DNA from: Oceanospirillum sediminis
Lineage (GTDB): Bacteria > Pseudomonadota > Gammaproteobacteria > Pseudomonadales > Halomonadaceae
Direction: 5' to 3'
Assembly: GCF_014164585.1 (NCBI RefSeq)
Contig: NZ_JACJFM010000006.1
Location: 41,606 to 105,605 of the forward strand
Length of the DNA stretch: 64,000 nt
How positions within the stretch are numbered: position 1 is the stretch's first letter; every line of letters begins with the position of its first letter. Below are positions 52,379 to 61,340 of the stretch, piece by piece. The notes below the pieces were generated by a model. It saw only the letters and a list, made by a program, of their open reading frames with translations. It was not told where the DNA came from and did not search any database. A program made the translations under genes and the position numbers.

Positions 52379-53236
52379 TCAGAACTGATTTAAAGGCAGC
52401 TTCAGGTAAGATACGCCGTTATCTTCAGCCTCTGGCAGTAATCCTGCACGAATATTGATCTGGATTGAAGGCAGGATCAGTGCTGGCATATCCAGAGTGC
52501 TGTCCCTTTGTTCTCTCATGGCAATAAAATCGGCTTTACTGGTGCCTCTGCCAATATGGATGTTATTCGCTTTCTGCTCTGCGACAGTACACACTTCACG
52601 ACTATCCCGCCCGTCCGGATAGTCGTGGCACATATACAGATGTGTTTCGTCGGGGAAACTCAGTAATTTATGGATTGAATCGTATAGTGTGGCTGCATCC
52701 CCACCTGGAAAATCACATCGCGCAGTGCCTGTATCCGGCATAAACAGAGTATCACCAACAAAGATATTGTCTCCGACTTTATAGCTGATACATGCCGGAG
52801 TGTGTCCGGGGGTGTGCATGATTTGAATCTGCATTCCACCCAGAGCCAGAGTACTGTTATCTCTCAGAGTCAGATCAAACTGCTGACCATCAGCGATAAA
52901 CTCCTCACCGTAATTGAAGACTGTCTTGAAAACTCCCTGAACCAGGTGGATATGATCACCGATAGCGATATCACCGCCACACTGCTGCTGAAAATATTTA
53001 GCTGCAGTAATGTGATCGGCATGAGCATGGGTTTCCAGAATCCATTTCAGTTTAAGCCCCTGACTTTCCAGCCATTGAATAACGGTATCTGCTGATTCTG
53101 TACTGGTATTACCTGATTTATTATCAAAGTCCAGAACCGGATCAATCACTGCGCATTCGGGGTTCTGACCATCATGTACTACATAAGTAAAGGTGAAGGT
53201 CGGAGCATGATAAAAGCTTTTGATCTGAGGTTGCAT
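52379..53236 (-). CDS. MBL-fold hydrolase, persulfide dioxygenase/glyoxalase II-like
   Basis: A 285-residue metallo-beta-lactamase fold enzyme: THAHADH (metal site), HTPGHTPACISY, GDTLFMPDTGTARCDFPGG and MCHDYP. The DTGTARCDFPGGDA run is that of the ETHE1/Blh group of persulfide dioxygenases, which oxidise glutathione persulfide to sulfite. C-terminal residues extend beyond ETHE1. It is divergent from a SulP anion transporter gene, which would fit sulfite/sulfate handling. GGGAG precedes the start. Confidence 0.87.
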   Translation of the reverse strand: MQPQIKSFYHAPTFTFTYVVHDGQNPECAVIDPVLDFDNKSGNTSTESADTVIQWLESQGLKLKWILETHAHADHITAAKYFQQQCGGDIAIGDHIHLVQGVFKTVFNYGEEFIADGQQFDLTLRDNSTLALGGMQIQIMHTPGHTPACISYKVGDNIFVGDTLFMPDTGTARCDFPGGDAATLYDSIHKLLSFPDETHLYMCHDYPDGRDSREVCTVAEQKANNIHIGRGTSKADFIAMREQRDSTLDMPALILPSIQINIRAGLLPEAEDNGVSYLKLPLNQF

Positions 53237-53477
53237 AGCGATCTCCCGAAAGGCTTATTTCATTATTGTTCAGTATGGACCCGGTTTATTCCTATTGTAC
53301 GCAGAGTGAGAAGCTGTAGTTGTCTCGTGGTTGTTTTTATCCGGGGGGCAAATTTTTCTGGAATATTAGCATATATTTAAATAATATAACAATATTCTAT
53401 TTTGCTCTATGCGGGCAAAACGTCTTTATCACAAGCTCCCTTGGCTGAGCTTCGGGTAATTAGTGTCAGGAGGCTAC

Positions 53478-55259
53478 GTGCGCAAAATCTCCGAATCAGA
53501 ACAGAATAAAACGCTAATCAGTGGGAAAGGAGAGATGCAATCGGATTGGAGTCGTTGGTTTCCTTTAGTTCAATGGTTGAAAGACTATAAAAAAGAAACT
53601 CTGATCAGTGATTCTGTAGCAGGAGTTATCGTCGCGGTGATGCTTGTGCCTCAGGGAATGGCTTATGCTTTTCTGGCAGGATTACCCCCGCAAATGGGGC
53701 TTTACGCAGGCATCATTCCTTTGTTTATTTATGGTTTGCTGGGCAGTAGTCGTAGCCTGGCCGTTGGGCCGGTTGCCATCGCATCGCTCATGACCGGAGA
53801 GGCTGTATCGTCTTTTGCGCAGTCAGGTACAGAGTTGTATATCGCAACCGCTATGGTTCTGGCTCTGTTGACAGGGCTGGTGCTTTTGCTGATGTATCTG
53901 CTCAGGCTCAGTGCTCTGGTCAATTTCCTCAGTCACTCCGTTATTACCGGCTTCACCAGTGCTGCTGCTTTGATGATTGCTGTCAGTCAGCTGAAATATG
54001 TTTTTGGTCTGGAGGTTGAGCGTGGTGATCATTTTTTCGGGACATTGCTGAACCTGCTGGATGGGCTTCCGGGGACTAACCTGGCCACGGTGCTTATCTC
54101 TGTTCTGTCATTTTTATTGCTCTGGTACTGCAAGCAGCATCTGGCACGGGTACTCAGGGTTATCGGGATTTCATCCGGTGTTGCTGATGCTCTGGCGAAA
54201 GCCGGGCCTATGTTTGCTATTCTGGGCGGAGTGCTGGTGGTGGCTGTATTCGAACTGAACCAGGGACATGGTGTCAGCATTGTCGGCACTATTCCTGCTG
54301 GTTTTCCGGACTTTCAGTTGTTGCCATTTGATCTTCAGTGGTGGCAAAAGTTGCTGCCTGCTGCGGTACTGATTGCGCTGGTTGGTTTCCTGGAAAGTGT
54401 CTCGGTCGGCACGGCTCTGGCCAGTAAGCGTCGGGAGCGGATTAAACCAGATCAGGAATTACTGGCACTGGGAGCGGCTAATCTTGGTGCTGCATTTTCC
54501 GGTGCTTACCCGGTTGCTGGCGGATTTGGTCGATCAATGGTTAATGATGCATCTGGTGCAAGAACAACCATTGCCTCCTTGATTACAGCGACCGGGATGA
54601 CACTGACTGTATTGTTTTTTACATCGTGGTTTTATTTTTTACCTAAAGCAGTACTGGGCGTTATTGTCATTATGGCTGTTTTACCGCTGATTGATTTGAC
54701 CGGTATCCGGAAGACCTGGCGCTTTAATCGTGCCGATGCTCTGACTCTGGCAGTTACTTTTGTCTCTGTTTTGCTGATGGGGGTGGAAGCCGGTCTGATC
54801 GCCGGAGTGGTATTGTCAGTTGCTTTACTACTGCACAGAAATAGCCACCCTCATATGGCTGTAGTCGGGCGCGTTGGCGACAGTGAGCATTTCAGAAATA
54901 TTGAGCGTTTTGATGTACAGACTAATCCTGGGTGTCTGGGACTCAGAATTGATGAAAATCTCTACTTCGCTAATACCCGGTATATTGAAGATGAGGTGAT
55001 GGTAATTGTATCCCGACAGCCGAATCTGAAACATCTGGTACTGATCTGTAGCGCGATTAACTTTATTGATGCCAGTGCACTGGAAACACTGGAAATGCTT
55101 CGGGACAATTTGAAAGAATCAGGCATTACTCTGCACCTGGCTGATGTGAAGGGACCTGTGATGGATCAGTTGCAGGAAACTGATTTTATAGAGCATATGT
55201 CACCTGGCAAGGTGTTTCTGAGTACCCATGAAGCAATGCAATCTCTATGTGAGGGGTGA
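53478..55259 (+). CDS. SulP-family inorganic anion transporter with STAS domain
   Basis: About 593 residues from the GTG at 53478, which follows a full AGGAGG; an ATG at 53535 is the alternative. Residues 40-440 form the transport domain (VAGVIVAVMLVPQGMAYAFLAGLPPQMGLY, the SulP signature, and GAYPVAGGFGRSMVNDASGA). Residues 470-590 form a STAS domain (LVLICSAINFIDASALETLEML). It carries sulfate, bicarbonate or another anion. The divergent persulfide-dioxygenase-like gene favours a sulfur anion. Confidence 0.9.
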   Translation: MRKISESEQNKTLISGKGEMQSDWSRWFPLVQWLKDYKKETLISDSVAGVIVAVMLVPQGMAYAFLAGLPPQMGLYAGIIPLFIYGLLGSSRSLAVGPVAIASLMTGEAVSSFAQSGTELYIATAMVLALLTGLVLLLMYLLRLSALVNFLSHSVITGFTSAAALMIAVSQLKYVFGLEVERGDHFFGTLLNLLDGLPGTNLATVLISVLSFLLLWYCKQHLARVLRVIGISSGVADALAKAGPMFAILGGVLVVAVFELNQGHGVSIVGTIPAGFPDFQLLPFDLQWWQKLLPAAVLIALVGFLESVSVGTALASKRRERIKPDQELLALGAANLGAAFSGAYPVAGGFGRSMVNDASGARTTIASLITATGMTLTVLFFTSWFYFLPKAVLGVIVIMAVLPLIDLTGIRKTWRFNRADALTLAVTFVSVLLMGVEAGLIAGVVLSVALLLHRNSHPHMAVVGRVGDSEHFRNIERFDVQTNPGCLGLRIDENLYFANTRYIEDEVMVIVSRQPNLKHLVLICSAINFIDASALETLEMLRDNLKESGITLHLADVKGPVMDQLQETDFIEHMSPGKVFLSTHEAMQSLCEG

Positions 55260-55346
55260 GGGCTAATCTGGCTGATAAAAGTAATTTCAGGTAGTTATCG
55301 GATAAGGATGACTACCTGAGATGTTCAGAAAGCACTGCAAGGGTTA

Positions 55347-55634
55347 TCAGCGTAAAATTTCTCTTTCCAGCTGACGCACAAGTCGGGAAGCATTCTCAGC
55401 ATTCCAGCGGACCTGAGCTAGTCCCTGGCTGAAACCTTCAATAATCATCTGTCTCTCTTCTGAATTTTTACAACTCATACTCAGACGAATAAGTTCTGTG
55501 CTGACAATGGATAAAACATGATCCTGGTTATGGGCCAGATCCGGGCTTTCAGTTTTCATTTGCTGATACTGCCCCAGAAATTGTCGGGTTAGTTGCCTTG
55601 CCCGAGCTGTCAGATTGTCCTGATATGAGGTCAT
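55347..55634 (-). CDS. Small helical protein, unknown function
   Basis: A 95-residue soluble, probably all-helical protein: RARQLTRQFLGQYQQMKTES, then SIVSTELIRLSMSCKNSEERQMIIEGF and NAENASRLVRQLEREIL. GGAGAG precedes the ATG at good spacing and the reading frame is uninterrupted. I do not recognise the family. It is convergent with the SulP gene and divergent from a small membrane-protein gene. There are no domain clues to function. Confidence 0.65.
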   Translation of the reverse strand: MTSYQDNLTARARQLTRQFLGQYQQMKTESPDLAHNQDHVLSIVSTELIRLSMSCKNSEERQMIIEGFSQGLAQVRWNAENASRLVRQLEREILR

Positions 55635-55763
55635 GCGTTACTTTATCTCTCCAAAAAATTAACCCGCTTAGACTAGCGATAAATCTCTATCGGGTAAAGT
55701 CGTGCTAACATACTGATTTGTAAACAAACCCAGATAAATTACTGATCTGAAGGATGGTTTGCT

Positions 55764-56177
55764 GTGATCGCTTTTATTGCTGATCTGTTTACGCCTGTTT
55801 TACTGGTTATGGTGCTTATTCTGTCATTCCAGAATCAGCATTTATGCCGGAACCTGCTCTTTTTACTGGCCAGTCTTCTGATCATTACATTGCATTATCA
55901 ACTGGATGCATACTGGCAGATATGGGCCCGCTATGACCACGATTACAGCAGTCATACTGCAGTACTTGTACCGCTTGTCATTCTGACTATCGGATTTCGA
56001 AAATGGCTGGCGGTGGCAATGTTTCTGTGTCTTGCCTATTTCTGGTTGATGACAAAACTGGGGTATCATACCTTGGTCGATATAGTCAGCACACTGATTT
56101 TTGTGACTCCGCAGCTCTGGCTGGTATTTACGGGCTTTAACAGATGGAAACCGGATCAACCACCGGTTGAAAAATAA
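55764..56177 (+). CDS. Small PAP2-like membrane protein
   Basis: A 137-residue protein from a GTG start with about four TM helices. SSHTAVLVPLVI resembles the PSGH motif of PAP2 phosphatases, and LGYHTLVDIVST resembles the last motif, with His-x3-Asp but no Arg. The N-terminal KxxxxxxRP motif is missing and the protein is shorter than usual, so it may be a reduced or inactive lipid phosphatase. Monocistronic. The substrate, if any, would be a lipid diphosphate. Confidence 0.65.
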   Translation: MIAFIADLFTPVLLVMVLILSFQNQHLCRNLLFLLASLLIITLHYQLDAYWQIWARYDHDYSSHTAVLVPLVILTIGFRKWLAVAMFLCLAYFWLMTKLGYHTLVDIVSTLIFVTPQLWLVFTGFNRWKPDQPPVEK

Positions 56178-56320
56178 ATCAGCAGCTGTCGCAGGAGAAC
56201 ACTTTATCCTTCTGAGCAGAGGTTGCCTGGCGGTAATGGTGTGAGATGAAATAATGCGTGCCTGTGTGCGATACAGGTAGCGTTCAGAGACTTATGAGAA
56301 AGGTTGTTCTAAAGGCTGCT

Positions 56321-56349
56321 ATATTCTCCAGCCATTGACTGGAGAATAT
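56321..56349. repeat. 11-bp inverted repeat, 7-nt spacer
   Basis: ATATTCTCCAG and CTGGAGAATAT flank CCATTGA, in the gap after the PAP2-like gene and 65 bp past the crotonase stop. With no T-run it is either a 3'-end hairpin or a symmetric protein site. Confidence 0.5.
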
Positions 56350-56414
56350 CAGAATACTTTATATCCGCTATGGATATGCTTATCAGGGATGAACTGGAGT
56401 CATCGGAATCCGGA

Positions 56415-57209
56415 TTAACTGAATTCAGCTGGACGCTTCTGAATATTAGCCTGTACGGCTTCCATCTGGTTAGCACTGAACAGCAGTGTTTTTTGCAGGG
56501 CTTCCTCCTGAGCAAGGCTGCTGCTGGCATCAGGATGTTCGGTATTGAATAGTGTTTTGACTGCTTTTACGGCATCAGGGTTACTGGATGCTATTGTTCT
56601 GGCCAGTTCGGTTGCTGCAGATTCCGGATGGCTGGCCAGTTGGGTAACCAGCCCCATTGTTCTGGCTTCTTCACCTGATATACGCTGTCCGGTCATTGCC
56701 AGTAGTTTCAGATGATCCCGTGCTGCGACAGATGGTCCCATGACTGAGATACCCATATCCGGAATAATTCCCCAGCGGATTTCCATCACCGATAGCTGGC
56801 TTTGCGGATGGGCAATGCGGAAATCGGCTCCAAGAGAGATCTGAAACCCGCCTCCGAATACATACCCGTTCAGCGCAGCAATCACAGGGACATTCAGCTG
56901 TTGCCAGCCAAGTACAGCCTGCTGAACATAATTGCCTGGCCAGTTTTTATCTTCATTTTTGCTTAACAGGGTTTCTACTGCTGTTGGATCGCTCATGACA
57001 CCCTGTACATCCAGGCCTGCACAGAAGTGTTCACCGGCAGCGGTCAGGACAACGGCTCTGATATCTGAGTCTGAGGCTATTTTTTCCTGAACCTCCAGCA
57101 GAGCGGCAAATGTTGGCATATCCAGAGCATTCATCTTTTCCGGACGGTTAAAACGAACAATTGCGATGTGTTCGTCAGTTACCAGCTCTATACGGTCCTG
57201 TATCAACAT
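56415..57209 (-). CDS. Enoyl-CoA hydratase/isomerase (crotonase) family protein
   Basis: A 264-residue crotonase: IAIVRFNRPEKMNALDMPTF, the oxyanion-hole motifs GEHFCAGLDV and NGYVFGGGFQISLGADFRIA, and MEIRWGIIPDMGISV with the catalytic-region Glu and Asp. It probably hydrates or isomerises an acyl-CoA in fatty or amino acid breakdown. It stands alone, without thiolase or dehydrogenase neighbours. GGGAG precedes the ATG. The specific substrate is unknown. Confidence 0.87.
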   Translation of the reverse strand: MLIQDRIELVTDEHIAIVRFNRPEKMNALDMPTFAALLEVQEKIASDSDIRAVVLTAAGEHFCAGLDVQGVMSDPTAVETLLSKNEDKNWPGNYVQQAVLGWQQLNVPVIAALNGYVFGGGFQISLGADFRIAHPQSQLSVMEIRWGIIPDMGISVMGPSVAARDHLKLLAMTGQRISGEEARTMGLVTQLASHPESAATELARTIASSNPDAVKAVKTLFNTEHPDASSSLAQEEALQKTLLFSANQMEAVQANIQKRPAEFS

Positions 57210-57353
57210 AGTGTAACTCCCGGTTAAACAGTTGTTTGAATTTTGCTTACCCTAGCAGAGTTTTCTTTGTGTGGCTATGGTTGATTGTTTGTTAGTTCTC
57301 CGAAAAAAGCACTACCCTGATAGATACCGTTGGGATTCTTCAGAGGCTGAATA

Positions 57354-58331
57354 ATGGATAGATACCTGAAGAAAAGTATTGCTGTGTTCTCTGGCTGGCG
57401 ACAGGATCGTACGGTAATTTTTAGCAGAGAAACCGTTGTTACGACGCTCAGAACAATACTGGTTTCATGGGGACGACATTTGCTGTTAGTGCTGTGTATC
57501 TGGCCTGTGCTGGTAGTCGCGTCTGAAGAGGTGAGAATTATTAAACCCCAGTCTCAGGAAGATGCCAGTCATCACTATTTTTCACAGCTACTTCAAATGG
57601 CGCTGAATAAAAATGCATCAGATTATTCTCATGCTGAAGTACGGCATACTCCATTTGTACTGGAGCAAGGGCGTGCTGAACAGGCGCTGAAAGCAGGTCA
57701 GCATATTGATGTTTACTGGATGGGCACTTCTCTTAAACGAGAAAATGAGCTGATTGCTATCAGGATTCCTCTGCTGAAAGGTTTGCTGGGTTTCAGAGGT
57801 TTGATTATTCGGGAAAGTGAGCGCGAGTTCTATAAAGCCAGAGTGAACTGGCTAAGATTAAATCATCGTAGTGTCTGTCAGGGCATGCACTGGCCAGACA
57901 GTGATATTCTGGAGAGAGGGGGATTTCAGGTTATTCGCAGTGCGAGATTTAACAGTATGTTTGCCATGCTGGAGAATTATCGTTGCGACATGTTTCCCAG
58001 AGGTATTCACGAGGGGCCTGCTGAAACAGTAGCGTATCGGCGGCAGTCAGATGCATTGGGCTGGTTTGATCAGTATCTGATCTATTACCCTTTTCCAATG
58101 TATTTTTTCACCGGTAAAGAAAATCCTTTGCTGGCACAGAGAATACAGGAGGGGTTGGAGTTAATGATCGATGATGATTCTTTTACCCGGTATATGGAAA
58201 ATCATCCTGTTACTCAGCATCTGTTTCCTTTAAGCCAGTGGGCTGACAGGGTGGAAGTAAAGCTACTCAATCCTGAGTTACCTGTGGATACGGATATTAC
58301 GGACCCTCGCTACTGGATTGTCCCTCAGTGA
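57354..58331 (+). CDS. Periplasmic binding-protein-like protein, unknown ligand
   Basis: A 325-residue protein with an unusually long basic N-terminus before one hydrophobic segment (about 43-57), then a domain resembling amino-acid-type binding proteins in layout: EVRIIKPQSQED at the first strand, QALKAGQHIDVYWMG, RFNSMFAMLENYRCDMFPRG and LLAQRIQEGLELMIDDDSFTRYM. It may be exported or membrane-anchored. No transporter genes adjoin it. Similar solitary proteins occur in marine gammaproteobacteria, role unknown. A later start near the hydrophobic segment is possible. Confidence 0.65.
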   Translation: MDRYLKKSIAVFSGWRQDRTVIFSRETVVTTLRTILVSWGRHLLLVLCIWPVLVVASEEVRIIKPQSQEDASHHYFSQLLQMALNKNASDYSHAEVRHTPFVLEQGRAEQALKAGQHIDVYWMGTSLKRENELIAIRIPLLKGLLGFRGLIIRESEREFYKARVNWLRLNHRSVCQGMHWPDSDILERGGFQVIRSARFNSMFAMLENYRCDMFPRGIHEGPAETVAYRRQSDALGWFDQYLIYYPFPMYFFTGKENPLLAQRIQEGLELMIDDDSFTRYMENHPVTQHLFPLSQWADRVEVKLLNPELPVDTDITDPRYWIVPQ

Positions 58332-58364
58332 AATAAGGGCTGATTGGTTGTTGCAGGTATCAAC

Positions 58365-58415
58365 ATGAGCAACATGGGGATGTTGCTCATTGATTCAGGT
58401 TGCAATTATGCAACT
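58365..58415. terminator. Two hairpins between convergent genes
   Basis: ATGAGCAACAT and ATGTTGCTCAT form a perfect 11-bp stem around GGGG (58365-58390). Then GTTGCA-ATTA-TGCAAC forms a second at about 58400-58415. They lie between the binding-protein-like gene and gloA. No T-tract is present. Confidence 0.55.
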
Positions 58416-58418
58416 GAT

Positions 58419-58826
58419 TTACTGACCAAGGCCTTTACCGGCAAACTTGCTGGCAATCAGTTCGATGGCATAACCATCAGGGTCACGAACAAAGGCGATT
58501 TCTGTGGTGCCACCCTTTACCGGGCCGGGTTCGCGTGTGATCTGGCCACCCGCAGTACGAATCTGATCGCAAGCTGAGTAAACATCATCTACCTCAATAG
58601 CCAGATGGCCAAATGCAGTGCCCATATCGTAACTATCCGTGCCCCAGTTATAAGTCAGCTCAAGCACAGTGGTATCTGATTCATCGCCATAACCCAGAAA
58701 TGCCAGAGTATATTTATACTCTTCGTTCTCAGATTGTCTCAGCAGCTTCATACCCAGTACCTGGGTATAAAAATCGATAGATTGTTGCAGGTTTCCAACG
58801 CGCAGCATTGTGTGCAGTAAACGCAT
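58419..58826 (-). CDS. gloA: Lactoylglutathione lyase (glyoxalase I)
   Basis: A 135-residue enzyme from the ATG at 58826, chosen because [20 protein letters not shown] is the family start. The metal ligands are His (LLHTML), Glu (VLELTYNWG), His ([10 protein letters not shown]) and Glu (YAIELI), as in the short Ni2+-type E. coli GloA. It isomerises the methylglyoxal-glutathione hemithioacetal. It is on the same strand as the cytochrome gene upstream but separated by 125 bp. Confidence 0.95.
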   Translation of the reverse strand: MRLLHTMLRVGNLQQSIDFYTQVLGMKLLRQSENEEYKYTLAFLGYGDESDTTVLELTYNWGTDSYDMGTAFGHLAIEVDDVYSACDQIRTAGGQITREPGPVKGGTTEIAFVRDPDGYAIELIASKFAGKGLGQ

Positions 58827-58951
58827 ATTCAGTCTCTTCTTCGTTAAGCTATCACCGGTCGGAGCTTCGCTGGCTCCGTTATAATCCCAGAAGTATATCC
58901 TGTACTGATAGCAGACAGGTAACACTCCATTACTACGTTCTGATAAATAGA

Positions 58952-59575
58952 TTATCGGGCGTAAAGTTCACGCTGAATATTCGGAATGTCGACGGTTTGC
59001 TTATCAAATTCCCCTTGTTCGGCTTTTTCATGACAGGCATTGCACTGAGTAAAGCTGCCAACATCCGGGTTATTAACTACCCAGTCATCCTGTTGTTGAA
59101 TCACTTTGTCATGTTTCAGTCGCCAGAAGCGAAGGTCTGTGATGCGATAAGGTGCCGGGCTCTGGATCTGTTTCAGGAAATCCCGGAATTTTCCGGCATT
59201 GTCACTGTCGCTGGCATTAGCCGACAGGTGGTTAAGCACAGCATCAGCACTGACTTTATCCGGAGTCGCATCTTCTCCAAAATGATCGTCAAGACCGGCA
59301 ATCAGCTTGACCCAGCTACGCTTAGGCATCAGCTGAGCGGGATAAGCGATATGACAGGCACCGCATTCATACTGATAATCTTTGTTCTCAGTATTGGTAG
59401 CCAGATAGCGCGCCTGCTTCTCTTCCAGATCCCAGAACCAGCTATAAGCCGGTGAAGCGATAAAAATACTTGTCAGAGTAAGGCAAACAGCCAGTATGGA
59501 TGGTTTAAGCAGAGTATTCACGGTCAGAAAAAGATCCTTGTTGTTCAGGTTATTATATTGTTGTTCAGAGCACAT
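58952..59575 (-). CDS. Diheme cytochrome c (DHC family)
   Basis: A 207-residue exported protein with a signal segment ([21 protein letters not shown]) and two heme-binding motifs, YECGACH and QCNACH, far apart as in the DHC (PF09626-like) family. A conserved stretch [26 protein letters not shown] lies between them. It likely carries electrons in the periplasm. The ATG overlaps the stop of the btuD-like gene (TGATG), so the two are translationally coupled; a GTG at 59521 would give a tidier signal peptide. Confidence 0.85.
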   Translation of the reverse strand: MCSEQQYNNLNNKDLFLTVNTLLKPSILAVCLTLTSIFIASPAYSWFWDLEEKQARYLATNTENKDYQYECGACHIAYPAQLMPKRSWVKLIAGLDDHFGEDATPDKVSADAVLNHLSANASDSDNAGKFRDFLKQIQSPAPYRITDLRFWRLKHDKVIQQQDDWVVNNPDVGSFTQCNACHEKAEQGEFDKQTVDIPNIQRELYAR

Positions 59576-60345
59576 CAGGCTGCGACAAATAAGCGGCCCT
59601 TATCGGTATCCAGGCAATGAATCGGGTGCTGATAAAGGGCTTCCAGGTGATCAGGTATCAGCAAATCGACCGTATTTCCTGTTTCTGGTTCCCGGTCCGG
59701 ATACAGAAGGATGACTTTATCACAGAAGCGCCAGACCAGATTCAGATCGTGCAGACTCATCAGCAGGGTCTGACTGTTCGACCGGACACGATCTGTCAGT
59801 AGTTTCAGCAGATTGATCTGATGGGGCAGATCCAGGTGGTTTGTGGGTTCATCTGCCAGCAGAATATCCGGATTCTGTACCAGTAAAGTCGCTATTTTCA
59901 GCCGTTGTTTCTCGCCCCCGGAGAGTTGAGTGACATTTTTATCTTTATGTTCTGCCAGATCGGTTTTTATCAGGGCATCCACAGCAATCTGCTCATCTTC
60001 TTCTCCTTCCCATTGCCAGAGGCTAAGGTGAGGGTGTCTGCCCTGTAATACGGTCTCCATCACTGTGGCAGGAAACTGACTTTCATCATCCTGCAGAAGA
60101 ATACCGCACATGCGTGCTTTTTTACGGCTGTTGATACCGGATAATAATTCACTTTTATACAGGATTTGTCCGCTATCAGGTTTTCTCAGTCCGGCCAGGG
60201 TATGCAGCAGCGTCGTTTTTCCTGCACCATTGCCTCCTAATAATCCCCATACTTCCCCGGCCTGAATTCCGGCTGAGAGTCCGGTACAGATCTGTTTGTT
60301 GCCAATGCGGATATTCAGCTGATGGGTGCTGAGTAGTGTTGTCAT
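59575..60345 (-). CDS. ABC transporter ATPase, BtuD/FecE type
   Basis: A 256-residue ATPase: Walker A GGNGAGKTT, signature LSGGEKQRLKIATLL, Walker B DILLADEPTNHLD and H-loop LMSLHDLN. It is the ATPase of the btuFCD-like importer, overlapping the permease gene by 4 bp. It is similar to both vitamin B12 and ferric siderophore/heme ATPases. The cobalamin assignment rests on the binding protein and is not certain. Confidence 0.88.
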   Translation of the reverse strand: MTTLLSTHQLNIRIGNKQICTGLSAGIQAGEVWGLLGGNGAGKTTLLHTLAGLRKPDSGQILYKSELLSGINSRKKARMCGILLQDDESQFPATVMETVLQGRHPHLSLWQWEGEEDEQIAVDALIKTDLAEHKDKNVTQLSGGEKQRLKIATLLVQNPDILLADEPTNHLDLPHQINLLKLLTDRVRSNSQTLLMSLHDLNLVWRFCDKVILLYPDREPETGNTVDLLIPDHLEALYQHPIHCLDTDKGRLFVAA

Positions 60346-61340
60346 ACCAGTCCTCTGTTATTTTTCTGTAGCACCCAGAGAAACAGGGGAACGCCGATAA
60401 AGGCGGTAATCACTCCGACCGGCAGTTGCTGGGGAGCGAGTATCGTTCGGGCAAAGGTATCAGCTAGTAAGAGCAGGCAGCCTCCACAAAGAACCGACCC
60501 CGGAAGCAATATTCTATGGTCTGAGCCAAGCGTTAGCCTGAGTATATGAGGAATAACCAGCCCGAGAAAACCTATACTCCCGGCCTGTGTCACTGCAGAA
60601 GCTGTCAGAAGAGAGGCCATAATATACAGGGTGATCTGGATGCTATAGACAGGCACTCCCAGAGCTTTTGCCTGATTATCTCCTCTGAGCATCAGGTTCA
60701 GAGAGCGAGCCAGCAATCCGCTGACTATAAGGCTTATAAAGAGTACCCAGATATGATTACCAGGGTGGCCGGCATGGCTCAGATCGCCCATCAACCAGAA
60801 CAACATGCCTTTCAGGTGGCTATCCGGGCTGATGGATAGCATAAAACTGATAATAGCGCCCCAGCCCGCTGCGGTGACAACGCCAGTTAATAACAGGCGC
60901 GTAGGTGACCAGCTGCCTTTGCTATGACTCAGACCAAAAACCAGCATCAGGTTAATCATGGCTCCGGCAAAAGCACTGCCTGAAATCAGAGCACTGCCAG
61001 CACCCAGCATCATGGCAAGCAATGCGCCTGTCGCTGCACCTCCGGATACACCCAGAACATAAGGGTCAGCCAGAGGGTTTCTTAGCAGAACCTGCATCAG
61101 ACAACCGGCTAATGCCAGTTCTGCTCCGGTCAGCCAGGCGGAGAAAGCCCTTGGGATACGAAGCTCTGTGACCACTGTATAGGCAATGCCTGCCTGATTC
61201 CCCTGCAGTATCAGCCAGAGTTCCTGCAAACTGACAGGTAAGCTACCGGACGTTATCGCCAGCAGAAAACTGGCTACAGATGCAATCAGCAGAAGCAGCA
61301 GGGGGAGAGGCTTATATGTTCTGGCTGCAATCAATGCCAT
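60342..61340 (-). CDS. FecCD-family ABC permease (BtuC-like)
   Basis: A 332-residue, ten-TM permease of the BtuC/FecCD family: RIPRAFSAWLTGAELALAGCLMQVLLRNPLADPYVLGVSGGAATGALLA is the hallmark region (given here by its key motif LRNPLADP), and AGSIGFLGLVIPHILRLTLGSDHR is the ATPase-coupling loop. It dimerises to move cobalamin or a siderophore/heme. It overlaps the binding-protein gene by one base and the ATPase gene by four. Confidence 0.9.
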   Translation of the reverse strand: MALIAARTYKPLPLLLLLIASVASFLLAITSGSLPVSLQELWLILQGNQAGIAYTVVTELRIPRAFSAWLTGAELALAGCLMQVLLRNPLADPYVLGVSGGAATGALLAMMLGAGSALISGSAFAGAMINLMLVFGLSHSKGSWSPTRLLLTGVVTAAGWGAIISFMLSISPDSHLKGMLFWLMGDLSHAGHPGNHIWVLFISLIVSGLLARSLNLMLRGDNQAKALGVPVYSIQITLYIMASLLTASAVTQAGSIGFLGLVIPHILRLTLGSDHRILLPGSVLCGGCLLLLADTFARTILAPQQLPVGVITAFIGVPLFLWVLQKNNRGLV

